Shown here piece by piece: positions 44,825 to 53,634 of a DNA stretch of 64,000 nt. Source of the DNA: Nitrospirota bacterium (GTDB lineage: Bacteria > Nitrospirota > Thermodesulfovibrionia > Thermodesulfovibrionales > JdFR-85); the NCBI GenBank assembly GCA_035873375.1, contig JAYWMQ010000007.1, positions 43,696 to 107,695 of the forward strand. The letters run 5' to 3'. The first letter of the stretch is position 1, and each line of letters begins with the position of its first letter. Below the pieces are notes generated by a model. It saw only the letters and a program-made list of their open reading frames with translations, ran no database searches and had not been told where the DNA came from. The translations under genes were made by a program, and so were the position numbers.

Positions 44825-46108
44825 TTAAGTTCTCTTTGTCATAGTTGTAAGGCTATGTCGTGGCACAACTGCACGATATAACCCTCTGAACATCGTAATT
44901 ATGATTACTAACGGAAGGAGCTTAATACCTATATCATAACCACTATTCAAAAAGTCTCCTCTGATAATAAAGGGTACACTTCCAATAGCAAGGCTGTAAA
45001 GAGCAACTGCATACGTAGAAGAAGACCGCGACCAAATAATTAGATCTATACGACTAGCAATAATACCCAACGCTACAAAACACAATATAACTGAAAGCCA
45101 ACCGCCGTTTGCCCAAGCCTCACCCACTAGCCCAGGTCCGAAATTTGTTGGCAAATTATTAACTGTTACACCAAGCACCAAAGTAGCTAATTCGACACCA
45201 AAAGCTATTGGTTTATCAGGCCAATAAACACGAGGAATTGGGTTAACCAGCAACCCAAATAGACTCTTGCCGTAAAGGTAGGGTTCGATATTCGGATAGA
45301 TCTCCACGGATTGAACGGTCCGCAAGAATGTATCAAATCCAGCACCGCTAAATAGGCTTGCAGTTCCAACTGAAAACGCGTCCGCGGTAGAAAGTTGTTC
45401 CCCAACAAGTCTTTGCCTGTAACCTGTCACAAAGACAATGGCAAACATAAAAACCACAATAAACAAAAACTTGATTTTCCTTAACTCAAAAACATTCTTA
45501 AACCACGAATAATTGATCGAGGGGCGAAAATAGAAGAGATAACATCCAATGGCAAGCAGAAAAGACCCTACCAGTCGACGGGAATAGGCATTTAGTGTGT
45601 TTACTATAACAAACACCACAATAAATAACCCAAAAAATCGTATGGCCGGAGATCTTGATGATATCATCGCAACAAAAGCTGCAAGGCCTGCAGGCACAAT
45701 CAGACGGTTCGTATGGTAAGCAACCATGCCACCCGGGAATAGATACGGCAACAATTGGCTTAGGCAAAATAAAATAAATGCTGCTATAATCCAATGTTGC
45801 GACGTTAGCCATCTCTTTTTATTCAGCTTTGGCACTACCTTGCGGTATCGAGCTTTCCATACCAAATGATAGCTTATTCGGTAAAGACCGTATGCCATAA
45901 TTAAGAGGAGATATGCCGTCATAAATTTCGCCGGGTGGGACGTAGACTTCAAATTAAAAAAAAGAGAGAATCCGTAAAAAAAGATAAAGCCGATATCAAT
46001 AAATAGTCCCATTGAGAATAGGCTCTCGCGCCACCTCCTCAGATGGACCAGAATTGAGATTGAAACAATGGACAGGAAAATAAATAAGAAACACCAATTC
46101 TCAATCAC
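44825..46108 (-). CDS. wzy: Wzy-like O-antigen/capsule polymerase
   Basis: A 427-residue integral membrane protein with about ten to twelve hydrophobic segments and little other signature, as is usual for Wzy. Visible are LVHLRRWRESLF, HTNRLIVPAGLAAFVAMIS, a large loop between late segments (SVGTASLFSGAGFDTFLRTVQSVEIYPNIEPYLYGKSL, with PIPRVYWPDKP), and GFGPGLVGEAWANGGWL-type sequence (NFGPGLVGEAWANGG). That last pattern, in which GEAW/GE follows the big loop, is common in polymerases. It would polymerise repeat units on the periplasmic face. ATGA overlap with the next gene links them. Confidence 0.75.
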   Translation of the reverse strand: MIENWCFLFIFLSIVSISILVHLRRWRESLFSMGLFIDIGFIFFYGFSLFFNLKSTSHPAKFMTAYLLLIMAYGLYRISYHLVWKARYRKVVPKLNKKRWLTSQHWIIAAFILFCLSQLLPYLFPGGMVAYHTNRLIVPAGLAAFVAMISSRSPAIRFFGLFIVVFVIVNTLNAYSRRLVGSFLLAIGCYLFYFRPSINYSWFKNVFELRKIKFLFIVVFMFAIVFVTGYRQRLVGEQLSTADAFSVGTASLFSGAGFDTFLRTVQSVEIYPNIEPYLYGKSLFGLLVNPIPRVYWPDKPIAFGVELATLVLGVTVNNLPTNFGPGLVGEAWANGGWLSVILCFVALGIIASRIDLIIWSRSSSTYAVALYSLAIGSVPFIIRGDFLNSGYDIGIKLLPLVIIITMFRGLYRAVVPRHSLTTMTKRT

Positions 46109-47373
46109 GCTTTTTTGACCCTCATCACTACCAAATCAAGAATCTTGGCTAATTGTTCAGTAAGATATGACCGTTCGTAACGGTACAGATCCCTTGCAAG
46201 GGCCTGTCGCTTTTCAATGTGTTCCTGCATCAGTGCGGATAGTCTTAATACCTCTATCCTGCAACCATTGGTATCTGCCGGATCACTAATTGTGTGAATC
46301 CCCAAACTATGTAATACCTGTGCGTTAGCCCCATTGGGATGAATTATAGATAGGATGGGAAGTCCTGTCCGAACATATTCAAACACCTTTAAGTTGAGGC
46401 GCTGAGCTGCATGTGACCCAAAAAGAAGCAAAGCATCAGCATGGTAAGCATACTGTTGTGCTTCGAAGTGCGATAGTGTTTCAATGTGTTCTACCTGGTC
46501 TTCTAATCCATATTTCTTCGACATCTCTTCCACATTTTCACTATCGACCGGCCCGACAAAGATCAATTGAATACGCTTAACCCACTCCTGACCTTCATCC
46601 CGCAAGGTTGCCAAAGCTGTAAAGAGAGGTATACTCGACATAAACTGATCCAGTCGACCAACATGGACCCACACCCATCTGCCTTTCTGTTTATGTTCCA
46701 TAATACGTTTGGGGGGATTAGTTTGCTCGATGACACGGAAGTCTTCTTCATCAAATCCATTATAGATAACCTTGCTATGCTCGGAAGGTAAGTTCTGACA
46801 CAGTTTTAGGAGGTCTTCCTTCATATGCTCTGAAACGCAGATAACTGCTCCTGACCTCCGACACAAAAATGGTTCAGAGAGCCGGCCAATGATCCAAGAA
46901 AGTTTGGATTTCCACCCTGGAAAGACATATGGAGTGGTACTCCATGAGTCCCGATAGTCCAGTATATACGGTATCTTGTATATTAGCCAAAGAATATAAC
47001 CGATCCAGAATGTCACAAATGGGTCGCCAGTCAGGTAAACTACATCAAAACGGTTCGCCCGCACCATCATATTTGCTTTTCTCAGTAGAAAAGGGAACCA
47101 CTTCACGCCAAGATCGTTGATTGGAAACTTTTTGAGAATTCTAGTCCGATAGACTCGGACGTTCAAGGGAATTTGAGACAGTAGCCCGGACGCTGCTTCA
47201 TCGACCTGGTGGTTAACGGTCAAAACCACCGGATCCCAACCAAACTTTGGAAGATATTTAACAAACTTCACTGACCGTATAGCTCCCGTGGCCACTTCTG
47301 GTGGAAAGTGGCCGCAGATCATCAAAACTTTACGACGAGACTGATTCTCAAAGTTTGTTCTGTTTATAAACAT
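46105..47373 (-). CDS. Glycosyltransferase family 4
   Basis: A 422-residue GT-B enzyme. N-terminal: KVLMICGHFPPEVATGAIRSVKFVKYLPKFGWDPVVLTVN and FDVVYLTGDPFVTFWIGYILW. Donor domain: WVWVHVGRLDQFMSSIPLFTAL, LIFVGPVDSENVEEMSKKYGLEDQVEHIETLSHFEAQQYAYHADALLLFG and LKVFEYVRTGLPILSI. This form lacks a classical EX7E signature but has the FEY variant seen in several GT4 enzymes. It overlaps wzy by four bases. Confidence 0.85.
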   Translation of the reverse strand: MFINRTNFENQSRRKVLMICGHFPPEVATGAIRSVKFVKYLPKFGWDPVVLTVNHQVDEAASGLLSQIPLNVRVYRTRILKKFPINDLGVKWFPFLLRKANMMVRANRFDVVYLTGDPFVTFWIGYILWLIYKIPYILDYRDSWSTTPYVFPGWKSKLSWIIGRLSEPFLCRRSGAVICVSEHMKEDLLKLCQNLPSEHSKVIYNGFDEEDFRVIEQTNPPKRIMEHKQKGRWVWVHVGRLDQFMSSIPLFTALATLRDEGQEWVKRIQLIFVGPVDSENVEEMSKKYGLEDQVEHIETLSHFEAQQYAYHADALLLFGSHAAQRLNLKVFEYVRTGLPILSIIHPNGANAQVLHSLGIHTISDPADTNGCRIEVLRLSALMQEHIEKRQALARDLYRYERSYLTEQLAKILDLVVMRVKKA

Positions 47374-47409
47374 AGTTTTCTACGATACTTAGAGACAGTG
47401 ACTCTTCTT

Positions 47410-48525
47410 TTACATTTCGTCCAACAACAATTCTTCGTAATGACGAACTACCTCATAGATGTTGAAATCTGCGCAAACCACTTCTCTACCCCGTATCCCG
47501 AATTGCTTTCGTAAGCTCGGATTTTTAGCCATAAATACTATTGCCTCTGCAAGCTTTTGCGGGTCTCTCTCGGGTACCAGCAGCCCTGTTTCTCCATCCC
47601 TCACAACTTCAGGACATGCGCCGGTATTTGTAGCAATGACTGGAAGTTCGCAGGCCATAGCCTCTACCATAGCATTCCCTAATCCCTCCGCATCTGACGT
47701 GGAAAAGACAAATATATCCATCCCATGTAGCAGATCAGGCACGTCATCGCGGGTTCCCATGAAATCCACTATATCTCTGACTCCTATCTCATGCGCCAGC
47801 ACTTCCAATTCCTTTCGTCGTGGACCATCACCAATCAACTGCAATGCAATCTTTCCCAGGAAATTACGGGATGCAATCCCTATTGCCCGGATCAGGGTAT
47901 CATGATCCTTGATCCTGTCCAGCCTGGCTACCATGCCAACTGTTACCTGAGTCTCACCCCTTCTGCGTATAGAAGCTTTGGGTGAAAATAGGGTGACATC
48001 AATCCCGTTCCGGATGACTGGAACCTTATCAACGTTTAAGCAATATTGCTCTCTGATTGATAGCTTCACCCGTTCTGAGGCAGCCACCTCTGTCTTGATC
48101 CATCGTCGACTCCCTCTGGCCAAAAAGGCATTTTTGAACTTCTGAACGCCAGTTACAGTCTGAGTGTTTTGTACCCCAACTATAAACGTCTTGATGCCAA
48201 CACGCTTTGCCACTCGAGATAGAAAGTAGTGAAATGGAAAAAACCAACAGACGATAGCATTTGGTTGAGTAGAACAGAGATACCTTTCAAATTCTTTGAG
48301 AAAACTCTTTCTGGCTGGTGGGCTGTAAATACATCGATCGAGGGGAACGTCCTTAATGTCCTCAAAACGGCTGATTGCCCCCCCCCCTTCTGTGAGTATA
48401 AGGACTCTCAGTTCAAACTTTCCTCTATCGTGGTTCCGAAGTAACCCTTCTACCAAAGTCTCGATTCCACCCACATTCATTGCACGCAAAATATATAGAA
48501 CTTTTATCCTCTCTTTATCAGCCAT
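47410..48525 (-). CDS. Glycosyltransferase family 4 with a G10 tract near the start (possible phase-variable gene)
   Basis: A 371-residue GT-B enzyme with KVLYILRAMNVGGIETLVEGLL, VGMVARLDRIKDHDTLIRAIGIA, LIGDGPRRKELEVLAHEIGVRDIVDFMGTRDDVPDLLHGMDIFVFSTSDAEGLGNAMVEAMACELPVIATNTGACPEVV. Codons 47-49 (Gly-Gly-Gly) and the first base of codon 50 make a run of ten G residues (plus-strand C10 at 48378-48387). The frame is ON as given; gain or loss of one base would stop translation early. A decayed glycosyltransferase fragment lies upstream. Confidence 0.88.
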   Translation of the reverse strand: MADKERIKVLYILRAMNVGGIETLVEGLLRNHDRGKFELRVLILTEGGGAISRFEDIKDVPLDRCIYSPPARKSFLKEFERYLCSTQPNAIVCWFFPFHYFLSRVAKRVGIKTFIVGVQNTQTVTGVQKFKNAFLARGSRRWIKTEVAASERVKLSIREQYCLNVDKVPVIRNGIDVTLFSPKASIRRRGETQVTVGMVARLDRIKDHDTLIRAIGIASRNFLGKIALQLIGDGPRRKELEVLAHEIGVRDIVDFMGTRDDVPDLLHGMDIFVFSTSDAEGLGNAMVEAMACELPVIATNTGACPEVVRDGETGLLVPERDPQKLAEAIVFMAKNPSLRKQFGIRGREVVCADFNIYEVVRHYEELLLDEM

Positions 48526-48640
48526 TTCTCAATAATATAGTATAGTTGACCAGTGTTTCAAAACTATATGTGCGAAACATCCGTGAAAGTGCGCCAGATC
48601 ACTGCCCCAACCTACTTTAATGCTCCACTTTTCAAGCCCT

Positions 48641-48876
48641 TTATGGCAAAAAAGAATATAGTCCAAAAATAGGGAAATAGACAATTTCCAAGCCTTTCGT
48701 CTCTACGACTTCCCCTAAAGGCACATCCAACATGCATCCTCCGTCAGCGTTACTTGCTAAAATGATTATTTCATACACTTGTCTTTCAAAATAAATGGAT
48801 AGTTTAAAGCAACTGGAATAGGGTCACCATAACTCCTTGCCAAGGCAAAATATGGAGCAAGTTGAAGGAAACGCAT
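48641..48876 (-). pseudogene. Decayed glycosyltransferase family 4 fragment
   Basis: Minus-strand reading from ATG 48876 gives MRFLQLAPYFALARSYGDPIPVALNYPF, like the N-terminus of GT4 enzymes. It is interrupted, then another frame gives IIILASNADGGCMLDVPLGEVVETKGLEIVYFP, matching the N-terminal strand that reads TSNADG...LDVPLG...VEVDG in many GT4s, and ends at TAA 48641. A frameshift and missing segments show it is not functional. This explains most of the 48526-48889 gap. Confidence 0.6.
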
Positions 48877-48889
48877 ATTACATTCGTTT

Positions 48890-50050
48890 CTATTTAATCA
48901 GCACAGTATTACGGAAAGCCCTGATAAATCCCTCTGCTTGCCTCTCCGGAGTGAAGGCTGACACGTGCTTCTGAACTTCTTGACGCCAGACTTCAGGGGA
49001 AATCTTTCCCGAGCACATTATATCCATATGCTCCGATAAAACCGTAATTGCCCCCGCAGGATAGAAAAAACCAGTCCGCCCTTCAACCACAAGGTCATAA
49101 GCTGCCCCAACCCTGTCAGAAGTAATAACCGGCAAGCCAGAAGCCATTGCTTCATTCAGAACAAGTCCCCAAGGCTCAGAACATGAGGGCAAAACAAGCA
49201 CATCTGATATTGCGTAATAGAAAGGTAGCTCTTCAAGTTGACGAGATCCTGCAAAACACACATCTTTTTGGAGTCCATTATTCTTACAATATTTTTCATA
49301 TGCAGGCTGCTCTGGGCCTGAACCTACAAGAACCAAGTAAGCATCTCGGCCTATCCCCCGAATTCTTTTAAATGCCTCTATCAAGTCCGTTACATGTTTC
49401 TCAGGGGCCATTCTTCCCACAAAGAGAAACACCGTCCCACGAACACCAAAACGGTTTCGAAGCTCATCCCGTTTCGGATTCAATTCATTTGCTTTTTTTA
49501 GAAAAAAGTGGTGATCTACCGAGTTCGGGGCTGTAAATATCCTGTTATCGTTCTCCCCAAAGGACCTCAGGTATTCCCGAGAAGCGCGACCTGGAACAAT
49601 AAAACCCTTACAACTACTCAAAAATAGAGATTTCAACTTTCTTCTAAGACTACTGGACATACGTTCTTCATACAACGTTGATTCACAGAATAAAAACAGG
49701 GGAATCCGCAGAATCCTTGCCCAAAACAAAACAACCCAATATGTCATATAATCGTAGCCCCCAACAACAATCAAATTTGCACCTATGAGATTCTTAAGGA
49801 TATTGTAATTCAGAATGTTGTCGGCCGTTGGTCGACCACGAGCTGCTCCCAAATTTATACTCGGCAATATTGTATAATCAAACATTATATTTGACTCTCT
49901 AACGTTCCACTCTCTGCGACTCTCAGTATTAGACATAAAGATAAAATCCATTTTAAATCCCTCACTCTCGACCAATTGGCTTAATCGATTGTACAGAGGT
50001 ATCCGATATGGAGGAAGAATGTTCGTTATGAATAGAAGTCTATGTTTCAT
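48890..50050 (-). CDS. Glycosyltransferase family 4
   Basis: A 386-residue GT-B enzyme: LLFITNILPPYRIPLYNRLSQL, LIVVGGYDYMTYWVVLFWARI, KGFIVPGRASREYLRSFG, FLFVGRMAPEKHVTDLIEAFKRI, YLVLVGSGPEQPAYEKYCKNNGLQKDVCFAGSRQLEELPFYYAISDVLVLPSCSEPWGLVLNEAMASGLPVITSDRVGAAYDLV. The N-terminus (NILPPYR) marks the subgroup often seen with wzx/wzy clusters. It ends close to the decayed fragment at 48641-48876. Confidence 0.9.
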   Translation of the reverse strand: MKHRLLFITNILPPYRIPLYNRLSQLVESEGFKMDFIFMSNTESRREWNVRESNIMFDYTILPSINLGAARGRPTADNILNYNILKNLIGANLIVVGGYDYMTYWVVLFWARILRIPLFLFCESTLYEERMSSSLRRKLKSLFLSSCKGFIVPGRASREYLRSFGENDNRIFTAPNSVDHHFFLKKANELNPKRDELRNRFGVRGTVFLFVGRMAPEKHVTDLIEAFKRIRGIGRDAYLVLVGSGPEQPAYEKYCKNNGLQKDVCFAGSRQLEELPFYYAISDVLVLPSCSEPWGLVLNEAMASGLPVITSDRVGAAYDLVVEGRTGFFYPAGAITVLSEHMDIMCSGKISPEVWRQEVQKHVSAFTPERQAEGFIRAFRNTVLIK

Positions 50051-50056
50051 CTATAG

Positions 50057-50851
50057 TTAAGTAAGCTGATTCTTTGGAGAGGCCTCATTCTTTTGTGCAA
50101 CAGCAATTAAACCTGGAGAAAAAGAGGCACACATATCAGCCATAATGCTGTTGAGCTTATAAAACATATGAAAACGTGCCATCCACATGATTGGAATAAG
50201 GTTTAACCCATATATTCCTACGTCAATAAATCCGTGTTCATGCAACTGACTACGCAACACCGTTGCATTAAAAAAACGAATATGGCCAATATCCTTAGGG
50301 TTATCTGGATATGGCTGGCGATGACTCATGTGGAGTGGGTATAGCCCAAATGGAATACGCAGGCGATTATGGATTGTATTAATATTCGGAGTAGTTAGCA
50401 TAAGATAACCACCGGGTTTCATTACACGGTATAAATTATCCAGAAATGCATCGGTGTCTGGTATGTGCTCAATAATCTCGGATGCAATCACAACGTCAAA
50501 ATAATTTTCCTTATACGGAAGTGGTGCCCGTAAGTTGCATAGAGTTGTCTTAGCATCATACCGATTTCGCGCAACTTTAAGTGCATTCGCATTTACATCC
50601 AGACCATGTAATTCAGAAGCAATATCCTTCAGAAAAAAGAACATGTCACCAGTATGGCATCCAACATCAAGAACTTTGAGACATGTCTTATTCTTGTAGC
50701 TACCAAGTTTTCTTTGAAGCACGTCATACTTCCTTCTGAAACGACACATTGCTGCCTTACGTTTTTTTCCTATTATCGGTTCAAAAAAGTTTTCTCGAGA
50801 CAAATCAGTACCAACTTCTCCTTTTATCCCCCGGCATACTCCCCTAAGCAT
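50057..50851 (-). CDS. Class I SAM-dependent methyltransferase
   Basis: A 264-residue methyltransferase with CLKVLDVGCHTGDMFFFLKDI (SAM motif I, near residue 60), LHGLDVNANALKVAR, LRAPLPYKENYFDVVIASEIIEHIPDTDAFLDNLYRVMKPGGYLMLTTPN. FGLYPLHMSHRQPYP and RFFNATVLRSQLHEHGF are typical of sugar or lipid-sugar methyltransferases in O-antigen loci. It stops six bases before the next start, so the two genes are co-transcribed. Palindrome F lies upstream. Confidence 0.88.
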   Translation of the reverse strand: MLRGVCRGIKGEVGTDLSRENFFEPIIGKKRKAAMCRFRRKYDVLQRKLGSYKNKTCLKVLDVGCHTGDMFFFLKDIASELHGLDVNANALKVARNRYDAKTTLCNLRAPLPYKENYFDVVIASEIIEHIPDTDAFLDNLYRVMKPGGYLMLTTPNINTIHNRLRIPFGLYPLHMSHRQPYPDNPKDIGHIRFFNATVLRSQLHEHGFIDVGIYGLNLIPIMWMARFHMFYKLNSIMADMCASFSPGLIAVAQKNEASPKNQLT

Positions 50852-50900
50852 AAGACGAATCCTCCAATATTCATGTCATCATAAATAACAATTCCTAACG

Positions 50901-50996
50901 TTATTAACCTGGCAAACAAATACAGAGTCCTTTGGCTGGCTGAGTGGTTAGTTTTGCTAACAAATATGTCTCTATTAAGAGTTACCAGGTTAATAA
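50901..50996. repeat. Palindromic element F
   Basis: TTATTAACCTGG (50901-50912) and CCAGGTTAATAA (50985-50996) are perfect inverted repeats around about 70 bases without an ORF. The element fills the spacer between a GT2 gene and a methyltransferase gene on the same strand. Confidence 0.6.
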
Positions 50997-51033
50997 TGAT
51001 AAAAAATGACGTTCACTGTTTCCACCCACCATA

Positions 51034-51954
51034 CTAAAGTGCCCTTTCTCTAAACCAAACTCTAATGGAACGCAAAACGGAGACTACAGAGTAGGGGAGT
51101 ATATCAAATCTTATTCCAAAGCGCCAAATTACAACCATTGATAGCTTTACTTTCTGCCAGTAAGTGAGTAGCGAGCGAGCCACTACCCCCAAATGTTCGC
51201 AGGTTAGATTCCTGTATAAACGACCAATATTCTGCTGCTTTTTATTCGCATTTACAGGATCTAAAGCCTTGAGCATTCTTATGAGACGTGCTTCTCCGCT
51301 AACATCATCTTCTGGATTCATGCGACGAAAGTATAGAGGTTCGGCTACTTGTATGAACGTCCCTGCAAGACTTAACTCAGCTATTAAAACAGTATCGGGT
51401 CCTATTACATTTCTAAATAGACCAGTCTGCCTAAGAACATCCGACCTAATGACTCCATAAATCATGTTGCACCAGTAAAGCTTCTGCAAAACATATTTAA
51501 GCCGTTCTGCTGCTGATTCTAAAAAACGTGTATCTATGCGATCAGGCATGATATACAGTGGGTTATCTTCTAAATCCATATAGATAGTTTGGGAATAGCA
51601 CAGTACAGCTTGAGGATCGTTCTCCAAGTCCACGACACAGCTAGATATAAATGTTGGAGCCCAGCCATCGTGACCGCCTGCCCACATAAAGTATTTACCT
51701 GAGGACAGGTCAAAGACACGATTGAAGTTTTCTACACTTCCGAGGTTGTATTCATTACGATAATACCGGATACGTGTATCTATAGATACATAATCAAGAC
51801 ATATCTCCTCTGTAGCGTCTGTCGACGCATTGTCAGATATAATTAACTCAAAGTTCTCATAATCCTGATCGAGCAAAGAGTCCAGAGCTTTACGAATAAA
51901 CCGCTCTCCATTATAAACAGGCATCCCGATACTGACCAAAACAGAGTTTTCCAT
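51034..51954 (-). CDS. Glycosyltransferase family 2
   Basis: A 306-residue GT-A enzyme: VLVSIGMPVYNGERFIRKALDSLLDQDYENFELIISDNASTDATEEIC, YRNEYNLGSVENFNRVFDLSSGKYFMWAGGHDGWAPTFISSCV. The metal-binding site appears as GGHDGW rather than a plain DXD. GAWTYPE is absent, but IYGVIRSDVLRQTGLF fits the acceptor half. Specificity unknown. Confidence 0.88.
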   Translation of the reverse strand: MENSVLVSIGMPVYNGERFIRKALDSLLDQDYENFELIISDNASTDATEEICLDYVSIDTRIRYYRNEYNLGSVENFNRVFDLSSGKYFMWAGGHDGWAPTFISSCVVDLENDPQAVLCYSQTIYMDLEDNPLYIMPDRIDTRFLESAAERLKYVLQKLYWCNMIYGVIRSDVLRQTGLFRNVIGPDTVLIAELSLAGTFIQVAEPLYFRRMNPEDDVSGEARLIRMLKALDPVNANKKQQNIGRLYRNLTCEHLGVVARSLLTYWQKVKLSMVVIWRFGIRFDILPYSVVSVLRSIRVWFRERAL

Positions 51955-52103
51955 TATTCACCTTCTAACAAAATATTTCTTGAAATTTTTGTAAATTATA
52001 AAAAACAACACTCTATACTGAACATTCATGACTCTAACGAGTCACTAAAAAGCATAAAAATCCTATTTTCACAGTAAATTCACTGTAGATTGCATAGAAA
52101 AAA

Positions 52104-53633
52104 CTATTTTTCTGTGCTTCCTTCCAGAAATCGAAAGCTCCTTATTATTTTCAAATATTTAACAATTACTTCCCGGAGTTCATCACCAATTAGCAGAAAG
52201 GCTCCTATTAGAAAAAGAATTGTTGCAATTAAGTAAGCTATTGCAAGATTGATAATAGTATGAGCACTGACAAAATCAAGAGCAATCCATGCCAGCCCAT
52301 AAGTAAGTCCTGTCAGTACAAAGATTTTTAGTACATGTCTATACCACTGCCATACTGGGATTTCTATACATTCCCGGCATATCCTTGGGACCCCGTAAGA
52401 ATAGGTAAAGATATGATAAAACACCCAGGATAGACCAGCCCCTGTCAGACCCCAAAAGTAAATTAAAAGTGCCGTTACTGGTAAAGTAACGAACAATCCA
52501 TAGAAGTTCTGACGTGCGATAATCCCAGGCTTGCCCACGGCAAGGGAGAGAACATAGGGAACATTTACTGTTCCATTCATGAAAAATCCCACACAGAGTA
52601 ATGTTGTGGGTACAAGCAGTAATGTCGCTATATCAGCGTTTAATATATAGGAAAACAATGGTAATAAGGCAAAAGGAATAGCTGCAAAGAGCGGCACAAT
52701 CCCAAAACAGAGAAGGTCCTGCAATTTTCGGTATTGAGAAATAAGCTTAGATCTGTCTCCCTTTCTAAATAGTTCAGATAAGGATGGATAAGCTGCTTGT
52801 GAGACAGCACCAGTAAGCAATGCTCCTTTAGAGGCTGTGCCATAAGCAACGCTATAAAATCCAAGCACACCAACAGGCATCAGTTTGCTAATAATAAGCT
52901 TATCAGCCTGTGTACGAATAACGGAAACAATAGAAATAAACATCATCCTTGAAGCAAAACCGAAATTTCTTTTGACCACAACAGAAGAAAATCCCGGGAT
53001 AATCGCTTTTAGAGAAAAGAAGCGGACAGAAACAGCAAGATAGATAAGTATTCTTAGAGCATAACAAGAGGCAAACCAGTATACCACATGAAACAAATTA
53101 CCCCCAAAGGCAAGAATCAGGACAGTGCCGAACTGTTGAAGCCCGATAGTAACAACATCAATGAAGTTGTTAAACTCCATCCGCTGCAAGCCACGAAACA
53201 GGCTGGCATAAAAAGACCTTGGCAAGGCTACAAGTGAGGCAATGCCCAGAATACGCAGGATATATATCGCGGTTTCCGAATCCATTGTTTTCAGGTTAAT
53301 CCACTTTTCTACCAGAACAGGCGCCAGGAAATAAATTGCCAACCCAAGCAAGGCATATGCACCCCAGTAAAAAACAGAAGCTGTGCGGATTAAATCCCGA
53401 ATGTAGTCAGGTTCGGATTTGAAATGGGCAGAAACTTCACGTACCGTGGTGGAGCAGATTCCCATTTCAAGCACTGCACAGAGCAGAGCATTCATCATGG
53501 TGCTAAAGTAGATAATGCCAAGCGCATCCTCTCCTAACTGCTTGAAGATATATTTGATAGAAACAAAGCCAAGAACAAGAAGAAGTCCCTGACCGATTAG
53601 GTTATAAATAATATTTTTAGAGAGTCTGGACAT
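52104..53633 (-). CDS. wzx: Wzx-like polysaccharide flippase (MOP superfamily)
   Basis: A 509-residue membrane protein with about 12-14 hydrophobic segments. It starts MSRLSKNIIYNLIGQGLLLVLGFVSIKYIFKQLGEDALGIIYFS, the usual N-terminus of RfbX/Wzx proteins, and contains KWINLKTMDSETAIYILRILGIASLVALPRSFYASLFRGLQRMEFNN and GFYSVAYGTASKGALLTGAVSQAAYPSLSELF. It moves lipid-linked repeat units to the periplasmic leaflet. A decayed copy of its 5' end lies at 54548-54715. It starts one base after the sulfotransferase stop. Confidence 0.88.
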   Translation of the reverse strand: MSRLSKNIIYNLIGQGLLLVLGFVSIKYIFKQLGEDALGIIYFSTMMNALLCAVLEMGICSTTVREVSAHFKSEPDYIRDLIRTASVFYWGAYALLGLAIYFLAPVLVEKWINLKTMDSETAIYILRILGIASLVALPRSFYASLFRGLQRMEFNNFIDVVTIGLQQFGTVLILAFGGNLFHVVYWFASCYALRILIYLAVSVRFFSLKAIIPGFSSVVVKRNFGFASRMMFISIVSVIRTQADKLIISKLMPVGVLGFYSVAYGTASKGALLTGAVSQAAYPSLSELFRKGDRSKLISQYRKLQDLLCFGIVPLFAAIPFALLPLFSYILNADIATLLLVPTTLLCVGFFMNGTVNVPYVLSLAVGKPGIIARQNFYGLFVTLPVTALLIYFWGLTGAGLSWVFYHIFTYSYGVPRICRECIEIPVWQWYRHVLKIFVLTGLTYGLAWIALDFVSAHTIINLAIAYLIATILFLIGAFLLIGDELREVIVKYLKIIRSFRFLEGSTEK

Positions 53634-53634
53634 T

